This document shows positions 1 to 5,997 of a DNA stretch of 5,997 nucleotides, in pieces (positions within the stretch are counted from its first letter, which is position 1; every line of letters begins with the position of its first letter). Under the pieces are notes generated by a model, which saw only the letters and a list, made by a program, of their open reading frames with translations, did no database searches and was not told the origin of the DNA. The position numbers were made by a program, and so were the translations under genes. Origin of the DNA: Allobrachymonas sp. (GTDB lineage: Bacteria > Pseudomonadota > Gammaproteobacteria > Burkholderiales > Burkholderiaceae_C); assembly GCA_017996515.1 (NCBI GenBank), contig JAGOGU010000088.1, positions 1-5,997 of the forward strand, in the 5' to 3' direction.

Positions 1-1
1 T

Positions 2-262
2 ATCGGCGGGGAGCTGGCGCAGTCGCGGCTGGGGCTGCCCAAATCGATCAGTCTGGTGTTTCAGGGGCTGCTGCTGTTTACGCTGCTGGCCTGCGATACG
101 CTGATTCATTCGCACTGGCGGCGCGTGGGTGCACGCCCGGCTGCGGCTGATACCCATGATGCGGGCGACGCTGCTGCTGCGGATGACGCCAACCATGCAA
201 GCGATAACGTCGATGGCGCTGCTGAGGCAGGCCGGGGCGAGCGCACCGAGGAGGCTGCATGA
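2..262 (+). CDS. ABC transporter permease, BMP/nucleoside-type (3' end only)
   Basis: Only the last 86 residues are in the window; the gene begins upstream. It is an inner-membrane permease of the BPD_transp_2 (PF02653) family, of the kind that imports nucleosides or nucleobases with a BMP-type binding protein. The visible part starts with a GGELAQSRLGLPKS stretch, then a hydrophobic helix (about residues 19-36, VFQGLLLFTLLACDTLIH), which is how YufP/NupB-like permeases end. After HWRR comes an unusual 43-residue tail rich in Ala, Asp and Glu (GDAAAADDANHASDNVDG), hydrophilic and probably cytoplasmic and disordered. Its stop codon overlaps the start of the next permease (ATGA at 259-262), so the two are translationally coupled. 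The matching ATPase gene is expected upstream. The family call relies on a short stretch plus the neighbours. Confidence 0.85.
   Translation: MGGELAQSRLGLPKSISLVFQGLLLFTLLACDTLIHSHWRRVGARPAAADTHDAGDAAAADDANHASDNVDGAAEAGRGERTEEAA
248..254 (+). promoter_or_regulatory. Shine-Dalgarno site of the second permease gene
   Basis: GAGGAGG ends four bases before the ATG at 259. It lies inside the coding sequence of the preceding permease, whose stop overlaps this ATG. It supports 259 as the start and coupled translation of the two channel subunits. Confidence 0.75.
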
Positions 263-1176
263 ACGAAATAGGCTTGTTGCTGGCTTCTGTTTTCAGCGCG
301 GGCACGGTGCTGGCGCTGGCGGGCTTGGGTCTGCTCATCAACGAAAAAGCGGGCGTCATCAACCTGGGGGCCGAAGGCATGATGCTGTGTGCGGCGCTGG
401 CGGGCTATGCCATATGCGTGCACACAGGCAGCCCCTGGCTGGGCTTTGCCGCTGGCATGGGTGCAGGGGCTGTGCTGGCTGCCGCGCTGGGGGTGCTGGT
501 GATTTGGCTCAACACCAACCAGTCGGCTACCGGTTTGGCCTTGTCTTTGCTGGGGGCGGGCTTGTCGGCCTTTGTGGGCGTGCCGTACACGCAGCAGGCG
601 CTGATGGTGCGCAACCAGTTTGCCATTCCGGTGCTGAGCGAGTTGCCTCTGGTGGGCAAGGCGCTGTTTGCGCAGCATCCGCTGGTGTATGCCAGCGTGG
701 CGTTGGCGCTGTTTCTGGTTTGGTTCTTTTACCGCAGCCGCGTTGGGTTGGTGTTGCGCAGCGTGGGCGAAGCGCCCGAATCGGCGCATGCGCTGGGTTA
801 TCCGGTGCGCTGGATTCGCCTGGCGGCCGTGGTGGCCGGGGGCGCTTTGTGCGGCTTGGCCGGCGCCTATCTGTCGCTGGTGTACACCCCGCAATGGGTT
901 GAGGGCATGGTGGCGGGCAAGGGCTGGATTGCCTTGGCACTGACCACTTTTGCCACCTGGCGGCCTTTGCGCATCTTGCTGGGCGCCTGGCTGTTTGGCG
1001 GCGTGACCATGCTGCAATTCTGGCTTCAGAGCCAAGGGGTGGATATTTCCAGCCAGTGGTTGACCATGTTGCCTTATCTGACGATCATTGTTGTGTTGAT
1101 GCTGATTTCGCGCAATCCGACCTGGATTCGCGTGAACCGGCCGGCTGCGCTGGGGTTGCCATTCCATCCCGGCTAA
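259..1176 (+). CDS. ABC transporter permease, BMP/nucleoside-type, second subunit
   Basis: A 305-residue inner-membrane permease of the BPD_transp_2 family (PF02653), partner of the permease just upstream. The two should form the heterodimeric channel of a purine nucleoside or nucleobase importer. Residues 27-43 carry the family signature INEKAGVINLGAEGMML, which follows the first membrane helix. Strongly hydrophobic segments follow at about 43-56, 61-83, 90-108, 142-158, 185-209, 222-232, 237-256 and 267-284. The loop at 162-181 (RVGLVLRSVGEAPESAHALG) is the expected cytoplasmic site of contact with the ATPase. Length is normal for the YufQ/NupC-like class. The ATG at 259 has a strong ribosome binding site and overlaps the upstream stop. 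The next gene, 83 bases on, encodes the matching solute receptor. The substrate is inferred from the family, not shown by this protein. Confidence 0.93.
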   Translation: MNEIGLLLASVFSAGTVLALAGLGLLINEKAGVINLGAEGMMLCAALAGYAICVHTGSPWLGFAAGMGAGAVLAAALGVLVIWLNTNQSATGLALSLLGAGLSAFVGVPYTQQALMVRNQFAIPVLSELPLVGKALFAQHPLVYASVALALFLVWFFYRSRVGLVLRSVGEAPESAHALGYPVRWIRLAAVVAGGALCGLAGAYLSLVYTPQWVEGMVAGKGWIALALTTFATWRPLRILLGAWLFGGVTMLQFWLQSQGVDISSQWLTMLPYLTIIVVLMLISRNPTWIRVNRPAALGLPFHPG

Positions 1177-1259
1177 GGCGGTCAGGCTGCGAGCCAAAGT
1201 TGTTCCAGAGTTGTTAGTCGTTCGTTTGTTGTGGGTCTTTTTTATCTTGAGGAAATGCC

Positions 1260-2444
1260 ATGAACCATCAGAAAACCCCCGATTTGCATAAACGCCATTG
1301 GCTGCGTGCCGCAAGTGGCACGCTGGCCGCTCTGGTGCTGGCGGCTTGTTCGCCCAGCGGTGCGCCTTCTGCCGACAAGGCGAGCGCAGCGGCGCCGGCT
1401 TCTGCCGCATCGGCCACGGCGGCCGGCCCTGTGCAAGGTCCGCTCAAAATCGGTTTCATGTACGTGGGCCCCGTGGGTGATGGCGGTTGGACTTTTGCCC
1501 ACGACAGTGGCCGCAAGGCGATTGAAGCCGAGTTTGGCGACCGGGTGCAAACCAGCATCGTCGAAAGCGTGCCTGAAGGCCCGGACACCGAACGCGTGGC
1601 ACGCGATCTGGCCGGGCAGGGTAACCAGTTGGTGTTTGGTACCAGCTTCGGCTTCATGGAGTACATGCTGAAAGCGGCCAAGGATCATCCGGATGTGAAA
1701 TTCGAGCACGCCACCGGTTACAAAACAGCGGCCAACTTCGCTGCCTACGATAGCCGCACCTACGAAGGCGCTTACATGGCGGGCGTTCTGGCGGGCAAAA
1801 TGACCCATAGCAACACGCTGGGTGTGGTGGCCTCGGTGCCGATTCCCGAAGTGCTGCGCAACATCAACAGCTTCACGTTGGGCGCGCAAAGCACCAACCC
1901 CAATATCAAAACCAAAGTGGTCTGGATCAACAGCTGGTTTGACCCGTCCAAAGAAGCGGAAGCGGCAACCGCCCTCATCAATGGCGGGGCGGATGTGCTG
2001 TTCCAGAACACCGATTCGTCTGCCGTGCTGCAAACCGCCCAAAAAATGGGCAAACGCGGCTTCGGCTGGGATTCCGACATGACCCAATACGGCCCCAAAG
2101 CGCATATTGCTTCGGCCGTGATCAACTGGGGGCCGTATTACGTCAAGACCGTGCGTGATGTGCTGGATGGCAAATGGCAATCCGGCCAAACCTGGTGGGG
2201 CGTGAAAGAAGGCGCCATCGACCTGGTGGGCATTGCCGACGACGTACCGCAAGACGCCAAAGACAAGCTGACAGAAGTGAAAAACGGCCTGAAAGACGGC
2301 AGCTTTGCCATCTGGAAAGGCCCGATCGCCGACCAAAGCGGCAAGGAAGTGCTGGCGGCCGGCCAAACCGCTGACGACAAATTCCTGCACGGCATCAACT
2401 TCTATGTCAAAGGCGTGGAAGGCACCGTGCCCGGCGCCAAGTAA
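1260..2444 (+). CDS. BMP-family lipoprotein, periplasmic solute receptor of the ABC importer
   Basis: A 394-residue solute-binding lipoprotein of the Bmp/PnrA family (PF02608), which captures purine nucleosides or bases for the permeases encoded upstream. The N-terminus has a basic region (residues 11-16), a hydrophobic core and a lipobox LAAC with the lipidated Cys at 30. An Ala/Ser/Pro-rich linker (31-58) follows. The binding domain begins at KIGFMYVGPVGDGGWTFAHD (63-82), with Asp74, Trp77 and Phe79 where the family holds the purine ring. Further family blocks are FGTSFGFMEYM (126-136), YEGAYMAGVLAG (168-179), the interlobe segment WFDPSKEAEAA (226-236) and GWDSDMTQYGP (269-279). Where nucleoside binders have a lysine (SxxKR), this protein has SAVINWG (285-291), so a free base such as adenine may be the ligand; this is inference. 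The start is set by GAGG at 1249-1252, seven bases before the ATG. Probably in the same operon as the permeases. Confidence 0.93.
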   Translation: MNHQKTPDLHKRHWLRAASGTLAALVLAACSPSGAPSADKASAAAPASAASATAAGPVQGPLKIGFMYVGPVGDGGWTFAHDSGRKAIEAEFGDRVQTSIVESVPEGPDTERVARDLAGQGNQLVFGTSFGFMEYMLKAAKDHPDVKFEHATGYKTAANFAAYDSRTYEGAYMAGVLAGKMTHSNTLGVVASVPIPEVLRNINSFTLGAQSTNPNIKTKVVWINSWFDPSKEAEAATALINGGADVLFQNTDSSAVLQTAQKMGKRGFGWDSDMTQYGPKAHIASAVINWGPYYVKTVRDVLDGKWQSGQTWWGVKEGAIDLVGIADDVPQDAKDKLTEVKNGLKDGSFAIWKGPIADQSGKEVLAAGQTADDKFLHGINFYVKGVEGTVPGAK

Positions 2445-2495
2445 ACTTCGGCAAGCCACCTAGGCCTTGGGGGCATCAAGCCTCCTCAGGCTCCG

Positions 2496-2530
2496 AGGCC
2501 AGCCTACCCGGCTGGCCTTCTCCATTTTTT
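2496..2530 (+). terminator. Probable intrinsic terminator after the ABC import operon
   Basis: A perfect nine-base inverted repeat, AGGCCAGCC (2496-2504) and GGCTGGCCT (2510-2518), encloses the loop TACCC. Six T residues follow at 2525-2530. The stem is very GC-rich and stable. The T run begins six bases after the stem, farther than ideal, which lowers confidence. It lies 52 bases after the BMP stop codon and 67 before purU, where an operon end would be expected. Nothing comparable is seen for termination on the opposite strand. Confidence 0.6.
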
Positions 2531-2596
2531 CAAACCGGCAGCGGTCAAACCTTTGGCCTGGCAGTTGCCGGATATTTCTGTTTTGAAGCATCAGGC

Positions 2597-3448
2597 ATGA
2601 ACGCACACCGCTACATCCTCACTCTCTCCTGCCCCGACCGCAAAGGGCTGGTACACGCTGTTTCGGGCTTCGTTCTGGAGCACGGCGGCAATATGGAAGA
2701 AATTGCCCAGTTCAGCGATCTGGATTCGGGCATGTTTTTCATGCGCATTGACTTTTCCAGCCCGCAAGACGATCTGGATACGCTGCGGCAGCAACTGGAC
2801 GCCTTTGCCCAGCCGTACCAGATGCAGGCGAACCTGTACCGCGCCCATGTGCCCGTGCCCACCATCATCATGGTCAGCAAAGAGGGGCACTGCCTCAACG
2901 ACTTGCTGTTTCGCTGGAAAAGCGGGCTGCTGGCCATCGACATTCGCGCCGTCATCAGCAACCACCGCGACTTTTACCAACTGGCCGCCAGCTACAACGT
3001 GCCCTTTCACCATATACCGGCCACGCGCGACAACCGCGAAGACGCCGAGCGCCGCCAGATGGAAATCATCCGCAGCGAAGGCGCGGAACTGGTGGTGCTG
3101 GCGCGCTACATGCAAATTTTGAGCGACACCATGTGCCAGACCATGTCGGGGCGCATCATCAACATTCACCACAGCTTTTTGCCCAGCTTCAAAGGTGCGC
3201 GGCCTTATTACCAGGCACACGAGCGCGGTGTCAAACTCATTGGCGCAACGGCGCATTACGTCACCTCCGATCTGGACGAAGGCCCCATCATCGAGCAAGA
3301 CGTTGCCCGTGTGAACCACAACCATTCGGTCGAGCGGCTCACCGCCATTGGCCGCGATACCGAAAGCCAGGTGTTGGCGCGGGCCGTGAAATGGCACAGC
3401 GAGCACCGCGTGCTGCTCAACGGCAGCCGCACCGTGGTGTTTGAGTAA
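2597..3448 (+). CDS. purU: Formyltetrahydrofolate deformylase PurU
   Basis: A 283-residue cytoplasmic enzyme that hydrolyses 10-formyltetrahydrofolate to tetrahydrofolate and formate. It balances the one-carbon pool and, in E. coli, supplies formate to PurT for purine synthesis. Residues 5-80 form the N-terminal ACT domain ([20 protein letters not shown]), which in the family senses methionine and glycine. Residues 87-270 form the formyltransferase-like domain. The catalytic triad is visible: Asn189 and His191 in [14 protein letters not shown], and Asp227 in [15 protein letters not shown]. Length matches E. coli PurU (about 280). The ATG at 2597 starts exactly at the ACT domain; upstream there is only a weak GAAG at 2585-2588. 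A terminator separates it from the import operon, and dapF follows 46 bases after its stop. Nothing essential is missing, so the identification is firm. Confidence 0.96.
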   Translation: MNAHRYILTLSCPDRKGLVHAVSGFVLEHGGNMEEIAQFSDLDSGMFFMRIDFSSPQDDLDTLRQQLDAFAQPYQMQANLYRAHVPVPTIIMVSKEGHCLNDLLFRWKSGLLAIDIRAVISNHRDFYQLAASYNVPFHHIPATRDNREDAERRQMEIIRSEGAELVVLARYMQILSDTMCQTMSGRIINIHHSFLPSFKGARPYYQAHERGVKLIGATAHYVTSDLDEGPIIEQDVARVNHNHSVERLTAIGRDTESQVLARAVKWHSEHRVLLNGSRTVVFE

Positions 3449-3455
3449 AAGCAGC

Positions 3456-3480
3456 GGCAGGCCCTCTTTGGGTGGCTGCC
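3456..3480 (+). other. Inverted repeat in the purU-dapF gap
   Basis: GGCAG (3456-3460) pairs with CTGCC (3476-3480). Inside, GCCC pairs with GGGT (3461-3464 with 3470-3473, one G-T) around a TCTTT loop, leaving GG bulged. The hairpin ends 14 bases before the dapF ATG and has no T run after it, so it is not a convincing terminator. It might stabilise the purU mRNA end or affect dapF initiation. It may also be chance in GC-rich DNA. Confidence 0.3.
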
Positions 3481-3494
3481 CTCACGATAGAACC

Positions 3495-4385
3495 ATGCGC
3501 ATACCCTTTACCAAAATGCAAGGCGCCGGCAACGACTTTGTCGTGCTGGACGAAACGCGCGCCCAACTGGGGTTGCGCACCGAGCATTACCGCTTTTTGG
3601 CCAACCGCCATTTCGGCGTGGGCGCCGACCAGATCTTGACCGTAGGGCCAGCGCCCGCGCTCGATGTGGATTTTTCCTACCGCATCCACAACGCCGATGG
3701 CAGCGAGGTGGAGCACTGCGGCAACGGCGCGCGCTGTTTTGTGCGCTTTGTGCGCGAGCAAGGGCTGACCGACAAACGCTCTATCCGCGTGCAGGTGCAG
3801 CGCGGCATCATCACCCTGCACGAGCGTGATGACGGGCTGGTCACGGTCGATATGGGCGCGCCCGTGTTCGACCCCGCCGCCTTGCCTTTTGTGCCCCACA
3901 CGCTGCCGCAGCACCAGCAGGGCGATGCCCCGATGTGGACGGTGCCGCTGCCCGATCTGCACAAGCCCCTCAGCGTGGCGATCGCCACCGTATCCATGGG
4001 CAATCCGCATGCCGTTTTAGTGGTGAACAACACGGACACTGCGCCCGTTGCCGCATGGGGGCGGGCGATCCAGGCGTTGCAGGCGTTTCCGGCCAGCGTG
4101 AACGTGGGCTTCATGCAGGTGCTGAGCCGCCAGCACATTCGCCTGCGCGTGTACGAACGCGGCGCGGGCGAAACACTGGCCTGCGGTACCGGTGCCTGCG
4201 CAGCGGTGGTGTGCGGCATTCGCATGGGCTTGCTAGATGCAGCCGTGCAAGTCGATGCGCGCGGCGGCACTTTGCACATCGAATGGAAAGGCGATAATGC
4301 CCCTGTATTGCTCAGCGGCCCGGCCGTGACTGTTTTTCGCGGGGAGATTGAATTGCCCGATCCCCTGCCTGTTTTGCCCGAGTGA
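3495..4385 (+). CDS. dapF: Diaminopimelate epimerase DapF
   Basis: A 296-residue cytoplasmic, cofactor-free epimerase that converts LL-2,6-diaminopimelate to the meso form, the precursor of lysine and of the peptidoglycan cross-link. It has the two-lobed DapF fold with one catalytic cysteine per lobe: Cys75 in [15 protein letters not shown] (the PROSITE-type signature) and Cys230 in [15 protein letters not shown]. Substrate-contact residues also appear in place: Asn13 ([10 protein letters not shown]), Asn66, Asn170 (MGNPHAV), Asn203 (VNVGF) and Glu221-Arg222. The frame stays open upstream to a TTG at 3441, but the protein from the ATG at 3495 begins [15 protein letters not shown], exactly as the family does, so 3495 is chosen. 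The ribosome binding site is poor (GATAG at 3486-3490). The DUF484 gene follows after 30 bases, with xerC beyond it, an old conserved cluster. Confidence 0.97.
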   Translation: MRIPFTKMQGAGNDFVVLDETRAQLGLRTEHYRFLANRHFGVGADQILTVGPAPALDVDFSYRIHNADGSEVEHCGNGARCFVRFVREQGLTDKRSIRVQVQRGIITLHERDDGLVTVDMGAPVFDPAALPFVPHTLPQHQQGDAPMWTVPLPDLHKPLSVAIATVSMGNPHAVLVVNNTDTAPVAAWGRAIQALQAFPASVNVGFMQVLSRQHIRLRVYERGAGETLACGTGACAAVVCGIRMGLLDAAVQVDARGGTLHIEWKGDNAPVLLSGPAVTVFRGEIELPDPLPVLPE

Positions 4386-4415
4386 GCGCGGGACGTTTTC
4401 CAGGAGTCCTTTACC

Positions 4416-5183
4416 ATGAATGCCAATGACATTGCCCCACTGACCGAGCGTGACATTGCCGAGTACCTGATCCAAAACCCCGGATTTTTTCAGCGCAACC
4501 CCGAGCTGCTAACAAGCCTGCAACTGGGCAGCGCCCACGGGCAGCGCGTGGTCAGTCTACACGAGCGCCAGGCCGAAATGCTGCGCGAAAAAATCAAGGT
4601 GCTCGAAACCCGCTTGGTGGACATGATTCGCCACGGCAGTGAAAACGGCATCACCCACAACCGCTTGCTGCACTGGGTCAGCGGCCTGTTTCTGGAGCAC
4701 GACCCGGCCGCGTTGCCCGGCAAAATCTGTCACGACATCCGCGAGCAATTCGTGGTGCCGCAAGTCGCCATCCGCGTGTGGGATGTAGCGGCGCCCTATG
4801 CCGATAAGCCTTTTGCTCAAGGCGTGAGCAGCGATACCAAGAGCTTTGCTTCGTCGCTGTCCACGCCGTACTGCGGCATGCACGTGAGTGTGGAAGCTGT
4901 GCGCTGGCTCAAAGAGCCGTTGCTGGCTGCGTCGCTGGCGCTGATTCCGCTGCGCGATGCCAGCAAACCGGGCGCGGCAGCCTTTGGCTTGCTGGTGCTG
5001 GCCTCGCCCGATGCCAGCCGCTATCAAGACGACATGGCCACCGACTATCTGGAGCGCATCGGCGAAATCGCCAGCGCCGCGCTGTCGCGTTTGCTGGTGG
5101 CTGCCCCTGTGGCCGAAGTGGCCGCGGCATCTGCTCCTGCATCTGACACTACAACCACTGCTCCTCCAGCAGCAGCTGAATAA
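4416..5183 (+). CDS. DUF484 family protein (YigA-like, GAF-like fold)
   Basis: A 255-residue, probably cytoplasmic protein of the DUF484 family (PF04340), related to E. coli YigA, whose function is unknown. The N-terminal signature AEYLIQNPGFFQRNPELLTSLQL (15-37) is clear. A heptad-like charged helix, likely a coiled coil, follows at about 48-71 (LHERQAEMLREKIKVLETRLVDM). Residues 78-227 resemble a GAF-like sensory domain, ending in ERIGEIASAALSRLL. The last 27 residues (229-255) are a low-complexity Ala/Pro/Thr tail, not part of the domain, with codons less GC-rich at the third position than the body. The start at 4416 has a strong AGGAG (4402-4406), nine bases before the ATG. It sits between dapF and xerC as in many proteobacteria, so co-expression with xerC is likely; a role in recombination is only a guess from position. 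Confidence 0.92.
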   Translation: MNANDIAPLTERDIAEYLIQNPGFFQRNPELLTSLQLGSAHGQRVVSLHERQAEMLREKIKVLETRLVDMIRHGSENGITHNRLLHWVSGLFLEHDPAALPGKICHDIREQFVVPQVAIRVWDVAAPYADKPFAQGVSSDTKSFASSLSTPYCGMHVSVEAVRWLKEPLLAASLALIPLRDASKPGAAAFGLLVLASPDASRYQDDMATDYLERIGEIASAALSRLLVAAPVAEVAAASAPASDTTTTAPPAAAE

Positions 5184-5195
5184 ACAGCAGCTGTT
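5170..5195 (+). repeat. Short direct repeat and hairpin across the DUF484 stop codon
   Basis: CAGCAGCTG occurs at 5170-5178 and again at 5185-5193. Because CAGCTG is its own reverse complement, the copies can also pair: AGCAGCTG (5171-5178) with CAGCTGTT (5188-5195, one G-T) around a nine-base loop that holds the TAA stop. Only CTTAGTT follows, so a terminator is unlikely. It may be chance from Ala/CAG-rich coding sequence. Confidence 0.4.
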
Positions 5196-5217
5196 CTTAG
5201 TTACCGGCAACCGAGTC

Positions 5218-5997
5218 ATGCCTGCCGCCCAACAACCTGCCGCGCCATCCACTGAATCGCCAGCGGCATTAACCGAGCCAGCCCAAGAAGTTCCAGGTGT
5301 GGCCATGCCTGATGCCGCTTGGGTGCAAGCCTATCTGGCGCATGTGCAGCACGAGAAGCGGCTGGCGGCGCGCACGGTGGCGCTCTATACGGCTGATCTG
5401 CAACGGTTGCAAATGCTGGCGCAGCAAGAGGGCATTACGCTGGGGCAGGTGCAGGCCGCCCATCTGCGTCGCTGGATTGCCAGCATGCACAGCCAGGGGC
5501 GCAGTGCGCGCGGCATTGCGCTCATCCTTTCGGGCTGGCGCGGCTTTTACCATTGGCTGGTGCAAAGCGGTCAGTTGCAGCACAACCCGCTGGACGGTGT
5601 GCGTGCGCCCAAAGCCGCCAAGCCTTTGCCCAAAGCCCTGCCGGTGGATGCGACCGTGCAACTGGCCAATTTTCAACACACGGCAGCAACTGCCGGCGCC
5701 CAACGGCGCAACCAAGCAGACGATGCCGCTTGGCGAGAGGTGCGCGACCAGTTGATGGTGGAGCTGCTCTACGGCAGCGGCCTGCGCGTGGGCGAACTGG
5801 TGGGGCTGGACGCCCAGCCCAGCCCCCAGGCCAAAGGTTGGCTGGACCTGGACGATGCCCAAGCCCATGTGTTGGGCAAGGGCAGCAAGCGCCGCAGTGT
5901 GCCGCTTGGCCGCGTGGCTGTTGAAAAAGCGCGGCAGTGGCTGGCCTTGCGCGCCACCCTTGCCAAGGCGGCCCATACGCCCGCCTTGCTGATTGGG
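5218..5997 (+). CDS. xerC: Tyrosine recombinase XerC (3' end outside window)
   Basis: The first 260 residues of a site-specific tyrosine recombinase that, with XerD, resolves chromosome dimers at dif near division. The reading frame has no stop before the window end. Residues 33-130 match the SAM-like N-terminal DNA-binding domain (WVQAYLAHVQHEKRLAARTVALYTADL, then FYHWLVQSGQLQHNPLDGVRAPKA). The catalytic domain then begins: Arg190 in LLYGSGLRVGELVGLD is the first catalytic arginine, and Lys221 in VLGKGSKRRSVPLG is the beta-hairpin lysine. The HxxR, second His and nucleophilic Tyr lie beyond the window. XerC rather than XerD is called from the sequence style and the dapF-DUF484-xerC order. 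Compared with E. coli XerC, there are about 14 extra residues near 150-172 and a few more near 199-208. The start is uncertain: ATG 5218 has no ribosome binding site, while ATG 5305 (residue 30) has one and gives the E. coli-like length. Confidence 0.93.
   Translation, partial: MPAAQQPAAPSTESPAALTEPAQEVPGVAMPDAAWVQAYLAHVQHEKRLAARTVALYTADLQRLQMLAQQEGITLGQVQAAHLRRWIASMHSQGRSARGIALILSGWRGFYHWLVQSGQLQHNPLDGVRAPKAAKPLPKALPVDATVQLANFQHTAATAGAQRRNQADDAAWREVRDQLMVELLYGSGLRVGELVGLDAQPSPQAKGWLDLDDAQAHVLGKGSKRRSVPLGRVAVEKARQWLALRATLAKAAHTPALLIG
5295..5299 (+). promoter_or_regulatory. Candidate Shine-Dalgarno site for a shorter XerC start
   Basis: AGGTG lies five bases before the in-frame ATG at 5305. 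A protein from there begins MPDAAWVQAYLAHVQHEKRL, lining up with the N-terminus of E. coli XerC. The ATG at 5218 has only GAG two bases upstream. This favours 5305, although the longer frame is open and closer to the DUF484 stop. Confidence 0.4.

Noticed and set aside
129..902. Plus-strand frame of 257 codons overlapping both permeases
   Set aside because: It is a shifted frame of the second permease, Gly/Arg-rich with no coherent membrane segments.
1211..1248. Possible promoter in the permease-BMP gap (T-rich, TATCTT near 1243)
   Set aside because: No acceptable -35 box lies at the right distance, and the -10 candidate abuts the ribosome binding site.
106..1410. Long open frame on the minus strand (434 codons) opposite the permease genes
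   Set aside because: It lies antisense to well-recognised permease and lipoprotein coding sequence. Its protein is rich in Gln, His, Arg and Ala with no domain, typical of a mirror frame in GC-rich DNA.
1242..2459. Minus-strand frame of 405 codons opposite the BMP gene
   Set aside because: It mirrors the BMP gene almost end to end. Its predicted protein has no family motif, while the plus-strand protein has a lipobox and all BMP blocks.
2591..3406. Minus-strand frame of 271 codons opposite purU
   Set aside because: It is antisense to an intact PurU with its full catalytic triad. It shows no recognisable domain or ribosome binding site.
3441..3494. TTG start giving DapF 18 extra N-terminal residues
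   Set aside because: The extra residues match nothing in the family, would overlap the purU stop, and DapF proteins begin at the [15 protein letters not shown] block.
4391..4410. GGAC/GTCC pairing around the DUF484 ribosome binding site
   Set aside because: Only four to five base pairs, too weak to claim control of translation.

Overview
The window reads as ordinary chromosome from a fairly GC-rich betaproteobacterium. Burkholderiales, probably Comamonadaceae-like, is my best guess. This rests on the dapF - DUF484 - xerC gene order, on the style of the protein sequences, and on a BMP-type lipoprotein that resembles those of that order. The genus cannot be named from the sequence. All seven recognisable genes lie on the + strand and fill almost the whole window. 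There are no RNA genes, insertion sequences, CRISPR arrays or phage remnants.

Region 1 (1-2530) is the distal part of an ABC import operon of the BMP/nucleoside type. It holds the 3' end of one permease gene, a second permease gene joined to it by an ATGA overlap, and, after an 83-base gap, a lipoprotein solute receptor. The ATPase gene should lie upstream, outside the window. The receptor would catch a purine-like ligand in the periplasm, and the two permeases would form the membrane channel. A GC-rich hairpin followed by six T residues closes the unit at about 2496-2530.

Region 2 (2597-4385) holds purU (formyltetrahydrofolate deformylase) and dapF (diaminopimelate epimerase), 46 bases apart. 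PurU releases formate and tetrahydrofolate from 10-formyl-THF and so links one-carbon metabolism to purine synthesis. DapF makes meso-diaminopimelate for lysine and peptidoglycan.

Region 3 (4416-5997) holds a DUF484/GAF-like protein and xerC, which is cut by the window end. dapF, the DUF484 gene and xerC are tightly spaced and probably co-transcribed, matching the conserved dapF-yigA-xerC arrangement of gammaproteobacteria. xerC encodes one of the two tyrosine recombinases that resolve chromosome dimers at dif.

I did not find a new biological system here. The points worth a second look are modest: a likely change in the ligand pocket of the BMP receptor, an odd acidic tail on the first permease, an uncertain XerC start, and several small hairpins in the intergenic gaps.
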